Shown in pieces: positions 1-5,878 of a stretch of 7,084 bases of DNA. Location: assembly GCA_050701635.1 (NCBI GenBank), contig JBOGDF010000291.1, forward strand, positions 1-7,084. The letters run 5' to 3'. Position numbers and translations under genes: made by a program. The DNA is from WHSM01 sp050701635. Its GTDB lineage: Bacteria > Actinomycetota > Actinomycetes > Mycobacteriales > Micromonosporaceae. The notes under the pieces are model-generated. The model saw only the letters and a list, made by a program, of their open reading frames with translations. It did no database searches and was not told the origin of the DNA. Position 1 is the stretch's first letter. Every line of letters starts with the position of its first letter.

Positions 1-471
1 GCTGACGCCCTGCGCGACGCTCGCCCGGCTGGCACGCCGATGCGGCCGGAGCCGGTGGGTCAGTCCACGGATCCGCTGATCGCCGCGGCGGAAGCCGCCA
101 GCCAGCGGGCCGAGTCGGACGCACCGGGCAACGGAGCAGCGGCGCCCGGCGGCAACGGGGCTCCCCGAGCCGACTCCTCGCCGCGTCCCCGCCGGCCGCA
201 GCCGACACCGGTCCCGGCACGGCCGGCGGACAACGGCGACGACGGATTACCGCGCCGGGTACGCCAGGCCAGCCTGGCGACCGAGCTGCGGGACGCCCCG
301 TCCGGCCCTCCGTACCCGGAGCCGGAGATCCGGGAGCGGCCACCCGAGCAGATCCGGTCGATGATGACCGCCTTCCAGCGCGGATCGCTCCGCGGGCGTT
401 CCGACGCCGAGCGGCTTGACGAACAGCCCGATGGTCCCGATCAGCAGCCCCGCGACGATGGTGCGAGATAG
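1..471 (+). CDS. cvnA: C-terminal tail of conservon sensor histidine kinase CvnA (5' truncated)
   Basis: The reading frame is open from base 1 and ends at TAG 469-471, so about 156 residues of the C-terminus are present. The histidine kinase and ATPase domains must lie upstream, outside the window. The visible part is a low-complexity, Pro/Ala/Gly/Arg-rich tail. It ends in two blocks typical of conservon kinases: LPRRVRQASL (nt 247-276) and PEQIRSMMTAFQRGSLRGR (nt 343-399). In this family the kinase sits in the membrane as the sensor, and its disordered tail faces the cytoplasm. I identify it from those tail motifs and from the downstream CvnB-C-D set, 11 bp away. No catalytic residue can be inspected here, so kinase activity is not shown. 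The tail motifs plus synteny make the family assignment strong; which of the several conservons usually found in one genome this is cannot be told. Confidence 0.88.
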   Translation, partial: ADALRDARPAGTPMRPEPVGQSTDPLIAAAEAASQRAESDAPGNGAAAPGGNGAPRADSSPRPRRPQPTPVPARPADNGDDGLPRRVRQASLATELRDAPSGPPYPEPEIRERPPEQIRSMMTAFQRGSLRGRSDAERLDEQPDGPDQQPRDDGAR

Positions 472-482
472 GACATTCAGCG

Positions 483-902
483 ATGTCACAGAGTACGAAA
501 CCAGTCGACCTGACCTGGCTACTGGACGATCTGGTGGCCCGGGTGGCGGACGCCGACGCGGCGGTCGTACTGTCCGCGGACGGGCTGCTGATGGCGGCGT
601 CGCGGGCCCTGCAACCCGATGACGCCGAGCACCTGGCGGCGGTCGCGGCAGGCTTCCAGAGCCTGTCCCGGGGCGCTGGTCGCCGGTTCGGCGGCGGGGC
701 GGTACGCCAGACGATCATCGAGATGGAGTCGGCGTTCCTGTTCGTCACCGCGGCTGGCCGGGGCGCGTGTCTCGCCGTACTGAGCGCGGCGGAGTCCGAC
801 ATCGGCCTGATCGCGTACGAGATGGCGATGCTGGTCAAGCGGGTCGGCATCTACCTGTCGACCCCGGACCGGCCCGGCTTGCACGAGGTCCACGAGCCAT
901 GA
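483..902 (+). CDS. cvnB: Roadblock/LC7-domain protein, conservon component CvnB
   Basis: This 139-residue protein is a single Roadblock/LC7 domain, the usual length for CvnB. It begins with a helix (LTWLLDDLVARV), then the strand AAVVLSADGLLMAASRAL, a helix with the DAEHLAAVAAGFQSLSRGAG signature, the strand TIIEMESAFLFVTAAG, and a last helix (IGLIAYEMAMLVKRVG). In conservons this family dimerises and is thought to connect the CvnA kinase to the CvnD GTPase, much as Roadblock proteins modulate the MglA GTPase in Myxococcus. It has no signal peptide or membrane segment, so it acts in the cytoplasm or at the inner membrane face through partners. The ATG at 483 is 11 bp after the cvnA stop, with a weak purine-rich Shine-Dalgarno (around 465-474). 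Its stop TGA (900-902) overlaps the next ATG in an ATGA, indicating translational coupling to cvnC. Confidence 0.93.
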   Translation: MSQSTKPVDLTWLLDDLVARVADADAAVVLSADGLLMAASRALQPDDAEHLAAVAAGFQSLSRGAGRRFGGGAVRQTIIEMESAFLFVTAAGRGACLAVLSAAESDIGLIAYEMAMLVKRVGIYLSTPDRPGLHEVHEP

Positions 903-1360
903 GTTCTGCATCTGGGGAGGCACGACACTCTGGGGAGGCACGGCACTCTGCGGAGGGCAAGCACTCCGCGGAGACACGGCAGTCTGCCGAGTCACGGCAC
1001 GACGAGTCCTGGGTGGACGAGGCGGCCGGGCCGCTGGTGCGGCCGTACACGATGACGGGTGGCCGTACCCGGCCCAGCAGCGATGGGTTCGACCTGGTGG
1101 CGTACGTGCTCGCGGTCGACGGGGCACAGCCCGATCCCTCGCTGCACCCGGAACACCTGGCGGCCCTCGGCACGTGCCACCGCCCGACCTCGGTGGCCGA
1201 GCTGGCCTCCGAGATGGATCTTCCTTTAGGAGTGGTACGCGTGCTGCTCGGCGACCTGCTCGAGCTCGAGTTGATCATGGTACGGGAGCCGGCTGACCAG
1301 ATGCTGCTTCCCGACGAACAGATCCTCGAGGCGGTGATGCATGGCCTCCGCGCACTCTGA
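899..1360 (+). CDS. cvnC: DUF742 protein, conservon component CvnC, with N-terminal hexapeptide repeat
   Basis: This 153-residue protein carries a DUF742 domain from about residue 38 to the end. Visible blocks are GPLVRPYTMTGGRTRP (about 44-59), FDLVAYVL, LHPEHLAAL, the helix-turn-helix-like TSVAELASEMDLPLGVVRVL, and the C-terminal EAVMHGLRAL. The family is thought to be a winged-helix-like adaptor within the CvnA-B-C-D complex; its molecular activity is not well defined. I start it at ATG 899, which overlaps the cvnB stop by 4 bp and has GAGG at 885-888. The frame is open further upstream, but that would intrude into cvnB. Residues 5-34 are five tandem copies of a six-residue unit, SGEARH or close variants. 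This extra segment makes the protein longer than the 120-130 residues I would expect. GTG 1013 could be a shorter start, but it lacks the coupling overlap. Confidence 0.9.
   Translation: MSSASGEARHSGEARHSAEGKHSAETRQSAESRHDESWVDEAAGPLVRPYTMTGGRTRPSSDGFDLVAYVLAVDGAQPDPSLHPEHLAALGTCHRPTSVAELASEMDLPLGVVRVLLGDLLELELIMVREPADQMLLPDEQILEAVMHGLRAL
911..1000 (+). repeat. Five tandem 18-bp units inside the 5' end of cvnC
   Basis: Units start at 911, 929, 947, 965 and 983. The first two, TCTGGGGAGGCACGACAC and TCTGGGGAGGCACGGCAC, differ at one base. The other three diverge more but keep the 18-base period and the S-[GA]-E-x-[RK]-[HQ] coding pattern. The whole array is in frame and encodes cvnC residues 5-34. 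The gradient from near-identical to divergent copies fits expansion by slippage or unequal recombination at the 5' side. Confidence 0.93.
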
Positions 1361-2054
1361 GCGCCCCAACGGCGCCACCACCACCGCCACCACCGCCCCC
1401 AGGGCCACCAGCGCCACCTCGGCCGCGGCTGCCCATCACGCCGCATCGCGTGCCGAAGCGTCCGGAGCCACTCCGCCGGTGGCGCCGCTGCCGGTGAAGA
1501 TCCTGGTCGCCGGCGGCTTCGGGGTCGGCAAAACCACGCTGATCGGGGCGGTCAGCGAGATCCAGCCGCTGCGTACCGAGGAGGTGCTCACCAACGCCGG
1601 CGTCGATGTGGACGACACCGACGGCGTGGAGCGGAAGGCCACCACCACGGTCGCGATGGACTTCGGCCGGATCACGCTGCAGGACTCGCTGGTGCTCTAC
1701 CTGTTCGGTACGCCGGGCCAGGAGCGGTTCTGGTTCCTGTGGGACGAGCTGGCGTACGGGGCGATCGGCGCCGTGGTGCTCGCCGACACCCGCCGGCTCA
1801 CCGACTGCTTCCCGTCGGTGGACTACTTCGAACGCCGCGGTACGCCGTTCATCGTCGCGGTGAACTGCTTCGACGGCGCCAAGCGGTACCCGGCGGACTC
1901 CGTACGGCAGGCGCTCGACCTGGATCCGGACGTCCCGCTGGTGCTCTGCGACGCGCGCGCGCGCGACTCGGCGAAGAAGGTGCTGCTGGCGTTGGTCGGT
2001 CACGTGATGGAATGGGCGCAGCAGCAACCGGCACCCGCCACCGCGTCCAGCTGA
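1341..2054 (+). CDS. cvnD: Small Ras-like GTPase of the conservon, CvnD
   Basis: This 237-residue P-loop GTPase has G1/Walker A GGFGVGKT (residues 58-65), a switch region with TTTVAMDFG (101-109), G3-like FGTPGQERF (122-130), G4-like VNCFDG (174-179) and G5-like CDARA (203-207). The usual Asp of the DxxG motif is Gly here; as I recall, GTPGQ is normal for the CvnD/MglA-like group. The protein is the switch of the conservon complex and is expected to be inactive with the sensor at rest and released on GDP/GTP exchange. It is cytoplasmic with no membrane segment. ATG 1341 overlaps cvnC by 20 bp and has GAGG at 1328-1331. The first roughly 50 residues form a low-complexity Ala/Thr/Ser/His extension that CvnD proteins of about 190 residues lack. 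GTG codons just before the GTPase fold are possible later starts, but they have no clear ribosome site. Confidence 0.92.
   Translation: MASAHSERPNGATTTATTAPRATSATSAAAAHHAASRAEASGATPPVAPLPVKILVAGGFGVGKTTLIGAVSEIQPLRTEEVLTNAGVDVDDTDGVERKATTTVAMDFGRITLQDSLVLYLFGTPGQERFWFLWDELAYGAIGAVVLADTRRLTDCFPSVDYFERRGTPFIVAVNCFDGAKRYPADSVRQALDLDPDVPLVLCDARARDSAKKVLLALVGHVMEWAQQQPAPATASS
1952..1965. repeat. (CG)7 alternating purine-pyrimidine run
   Basis: Fourteen bases of strict CG alternation lie inside cvnD, encoding the G5-region residues Ala-Arg-Ala-Arg. Such runs are prone to Z-DNA formation and slippage. In this GC-rich coding sequence it may simply reflect alternating GCG and CGC codons. Confidence 0.9.
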
Positions 2055-2064
2055 CAGGAGACCC

Positions 2065-3891
<1,827 letters not shown>

Positions 3892-3924
3892 TCTGGTTGG
3901 CGGCCGCGCCCGCGGGGTAGAGAA

Positions 3925-3962
3925 CACGATCATGACCCGGTGACCCGGGTGGATGGATCGTG
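3925..3962 (+). terminator. Long imperfect hairpin after recQ: possible terminator or leader structure
   Basis: The outer arms CACGATCAT (3925-3933) and ATGGATCGTG (3953-3962) pair perfectly apart from one bulged G at 3955. After a small internal loop, ACCCGG (3935-3940) pairs with CCGGGT (3945-3950) around a TGAC loop. This gives about 15 base pairs in 38 nt. It begins 33 bases after the recQ stop and ends 27 bases before the next start codon. No T-tract follows, so it could be a U-less actinomycete terminator for the cvn-recQ transcript or a structured leader for the downstream small gene. An 8-bp tandem TGACCCGG (3933-3948) lies within it. Confidence 0.5.
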
Positions 3963-3975
3963 CACTCACCACCGC

Positions 3976-3982
3976 GAGGAGG
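3976..3982 (+). promoter_or_regulatory. Strong Shine-Dalgarno that sets the start of the 54-residue gene
   Basis: GAGGAGG lies seven bases before ATG 3990, the best ribosome binding site in the window. It fixes the start of the small gene and argues against the in-frame ATG at 3960, which lies within the hairpin's 3' arm. Confidence 0.85.
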
Positions 3983-3989
3983 CGGACAG

Positions 3990-4154
3990 ATGCGACATCT
4001 GCGACGTTGGGGCGCCGTGTACGCGCTGCTGCTGCTCGGTGCCAAGCACTGGATCTTCAAGGCCGACGCCGAGGACCTGGAGCGTATCGAAGCCAAGATC
4101 GACAAGCTCCAGGACAGGCTCGATCTGCCGACGCCGCCTCCCGAGCAGACCTGA
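3990..4154 (+). CDS. Small hypothetical membrane/coiled-coil protein (54 aa)
   Basis: I do not recognise the family. The protein starts with a basic segment (MRHLRRW), then a short hydrophobic stretch, GAVYALLLLGAKHWIF (residues 8-23). A charged amphipathic helix follows, DAEDLERIEAKIDKLQDRLD (26-45), with I/L spacing suggesting a short coiled coil. The tail is Pro-rich and ends PPPEQT. This layout fits a type II single-pass membrane microprotein with a cytoplasmic N-terminus, or a peripheral helix-forming protein; the hydrophobic stretch is short for a full span. Support for a real gene comes from the ideal Shine-Dalgarno at 3976-3982 and almost exclusively G/C third codon positions, in contrast to the overlapping frame. 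It is 98 bp after recQ and 139 bp before the oxidase, so it may be transcribed with either or alone. Confidence 0.75.
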   Translation: MRHLRRWGAVYALLLLGAKHWIFKADAEDLERIEAKIDKLQDRLDLPTPPPEQT

Positions 4155-4206
4155 CCCTGAGACCCTGAGCCGCTGCCCGCTGACGGCGGTCAGGGACCTC
4201 CCTGAG
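4153..4206 (+). repeat. CCCTGAG repeat cluster able to form alternative hairpins
   Basis: CCCTGAG occurs at 4155-4161, 4163-4169 and 4200-4206; the first two lie in a perfect 8-bp tandem GACCCTGA (4153-4168). The complementary TCAGGG lies at 4190-4195. It can pair with CCCTGA at 4200-4205 around an ACCT loop. Alternatively, CTGAC (4180-4184) pairs with GTCAG (4189-4193) around GGCG. The two stems share bases, so they are mutually exclusive. This could be a terminator for the small gene or a control element for the oxidase. No T-tract follows, and short stems are common by chance at this GC content. Confidence 0.45.
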
Positions 4207-4293
4207 TTCCCCCTGGGATCGCCCGAGAACCCTCGACGGGGGTACGCCGCCGCGCGCAGTGTCGTACCGACCGAATGGTGCGACGAGGGGTTG

Positions 4294-5820
4294 ATGAGGG
4301 TGCGGGTGCTGCGCGGCGTACTGCTGTTCGGGCTGGTGCTGATCGTGCTGGTGTGCGGCGGTGGGGCCACGGCGATGGGGTGGCTCTGGTCCCGGGCGGT
4401 GGTGTCGACGGCGGGCGAGATCGACTTCGTGAACCGGCTCGCCGTACCGCCGCTGGCGCCGTCCACAGTGGACAAGGACGGGCAGCGGGTGTTCACGCTG
4501 ACCGCGGGCGAGGGCCGCCACGACTTCGGCGGCGGACCGGTCGACACCTGGGGCTTCAACGGCGACTACCTCGGCCCCACGCTGCGGGCCAGCCGCGGCG
4601 AGCAGGTGGCGGTACGGGTCCGCAACGACCTGTCCGAGCCGACCAGCGTGCACTGGCACGGCATGCACCTGCCGGCGAAGATGGACGGCGGGCCGCACCA
4701 GCCGGTGGCGCCGGGCGCGACCTGGACCCCGAGCTGGAAGGTCGACCAGCCGGCGGCGACCCTCTGGTATCACCCGCACCCGCACGGGGAGACCGCGAAG
4801 CACGTCTACCGCGGGCTGGCCGGGATGTTCATCGTGGACGACCCGGGCACCTCCGCCGACCTGCCGGACACGTACGGCGTCGACGACATCCCGGTGATCG
4901 TGCAGGACAAGCAGCTGCGTGACGACGAGCTCGACGACTCGCCCGACGTGATGAGCGACGTCGGGATCCTCGGCGACACGATCGCGGTGAACGGCACGGT
5001 CGCGCCGTACCAGCAGGTCACCACCGAGCGGGTGCGGCTGCGGCTGCTCAACGGCTCCACCGCGCGGGTCTACCACTTCGGGTTCGCCGACGACCGGCGG
5101 TTCGCGCTGGTCGGCACCGACGGAGGGCTGCTGCCGGCGCCGCACCACACCCGGCGGGTCACCCTCTCCCCCGGCGAACGCGCCGAGATCGTGGTGACGA
5201 TGCGGCCCGGGGAGCGTACGGTGCTGCGCAGCTTCCCGCCGCCGCTCGGGCTGGACGGGCTGAGCGAGCGGTTCGCCGGCGGCGACGACACGCTCGACGT
5301 GCTGCAGCTGCGCGCCGCCGGTCGGCTCGCGGCCTCCCCGGAGCTGCCGCGCACCCTGGTGGACGTGCCGCGGCTGGACCCGGACGACGCGGCGCAGCGG
5401 CGTACCTTCCAGCTCGGCGGCAACCGGATCAACGCCCACAAGATGGCGCTGGACCGGCTGGACGCGGTGGTCACGAAAGACACCACCGAGATCTGGGAGG
5501 TCACCAACGCCGACGGTACGCCGCACAGCTTCCACGTCCACGACGTGCAGTTCCAGGTGCTCAGCGTGGACGGCGGGGCGCCGCCGCCGCAGCTGTCCGG
5601 CTGGAAGGACACGCTCTACCTGCCGCCCAACGTGGAGTTCTCGCTGATCATGCGGTTCGCCGACTACGCCGACCCGGACACGCCGTACATGTTCCACTGC
5701 CATGTGCTGTTCCACGAGGACGCCGGCATGATGGGCCAGTTCGTGGTGGTGGCGCCCGGGCAGCGCCCCGGCACCCCGGCCGTGCCGGCGCACGACGGTC
5801 ACGGCGGTCACGGCGGTTGA
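4294..5820 (+). CDS. Multicopper oxidase (laccase/CueO-like), membrane-anchored or exported
   Basis: This 508-residue enzyme of the laccase/CueO/CotA class couples one-electron oxidation of a phenol or metal ion (for example Cu(I)) to four-electron reduction of O2 to water. All four copper motifs are present: HWHG (H120, H122), WYHPHPHG (H160, H162), HSFHVH (H411, H414, H416) and HCHVLFHEDAGM (H468, C469, H470, H474, axial M479). Spacing indicates three cupredoxin domains. Residues 8-34 form a hydrophobic segment, either a signal anchor or an uncleaved signal peptide. I see no twin-arginine motif and no proper lipobox, so the route is probably Sec, unusual for a laccase thought to fold with copper. 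The end, HDGHGGHGG, may bind metal. ATG 4294 has GAGGGG only 3 bases upstream; GTG 4300 would be spaced 9 bases from it and is a credible alternative. The true substrate cannot be read from sequence. Confidence 0.95.
   Translation: MRVRVLRGVLLFGLVLIVLVCGGGATAMGWLWSRAVVSTAGEIDFVNRLAVPPLAPSTVDKDGQRVFTLTAGEGRHDFGGGPVDTWGFNGDYLGPTLRASRGEQVAVRVRNDLSEPTSVHWHGMHLPAKMDGGPHQPVAPGATWTPSWKVDQPAATLWYHPHPHGETAKHVYRGLAGMFIVDDPGTSADLPDTYGVDDIPVIVQDKQLRDDELDDSPDVMSDVGILGDTIAVNGTVAPYQQVTTERVRLRLLNGSTARVYHFGFADDRRFALVGTDGGLLPAPHHTRRVTLSPGERAEIVVTMRPGERTVLRSFPPPLGLDGLSERFAGGDDTLDVLQLRAAGRLAASPELPRTLVDVPRLDPDDAAQRRTFQLGGNRINAHKMALDRLDAVVTKDTTEIWEVTNADGTPHSFHVHDVQFQVLSVDGGAPPPQLSGWKDTLYLPPNVEFSLIMRFADYADPDTPYMFHCHVLFHEDAGMMGQFVVVAPGQRPGTPAVPAHDGHGGHGG
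5791..5817 (+). repeat. Three 9-bp tandem units encoding the His-Gly tail of the oxidase
   Basis: CACGACGGT (5791-5799) is followed by two identical CACGGCGGT copies (5800-5808, 5809-5817), directly before the stop codon. They encode HDG-HGG-HGG (oxidase residues 500-508), a small metal-binding-like tail that could grow or shrink by slippage in frame. Confidence 0.85.
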
Positions 5821-5878
5821 CGCCAGGCTGTGCTCGGCGTGCCAGGCCAGTGACAGGCCCGGGCCGCACAATGCCCCG

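Noticed and set aside
767..898. Longer start for cvnC inside cvnB
   Set aside because: It would add 44 residues lying within cvnB that resemble no DUF742 N-terminus; the ATGA overlap at 899 is the classical coupled start.
3897..3923. Possible promoter TTGGCG - 15 bp - TAGAGA after recQ
   Set aside because: The spacing is short, the -10 lacks the final T, and it overlaps GC-rich dyads; too weak to annotate.
3940..4293. Open in-frame extension upstream of the oxidase, encoding a Cys-rich zinc-ribbon-like stretch (CDICDVGAPCTRCCC)
   Set aside because: It overlaps the 54-residue gene, which has the better ribosome site and third-position G/C bias. The extension has a poorer codon pattern, no Shine-Dalgarno at ATG 3940, and would bury the oxidase's membrane segment behind 118 residues. 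The Cys run is a frame shadow of Leu codons.
4345..4365. Lipoprotein signal (VLVC at oxidase residues 18-21)
   Set aside because: The residue before Cys is Val rather than Gly, Ala or Ser, and the hydrophobic stretch continues past the Cys, so it does not fit a lipobox.
4057..5871. 604-codon open frame on the - strand
   Set aside because: It is a shadow of the multicopper oxidase in GC-rich DNA: no recognisable domain, and Arg/His/Val-rich composition typical of antisense frames.
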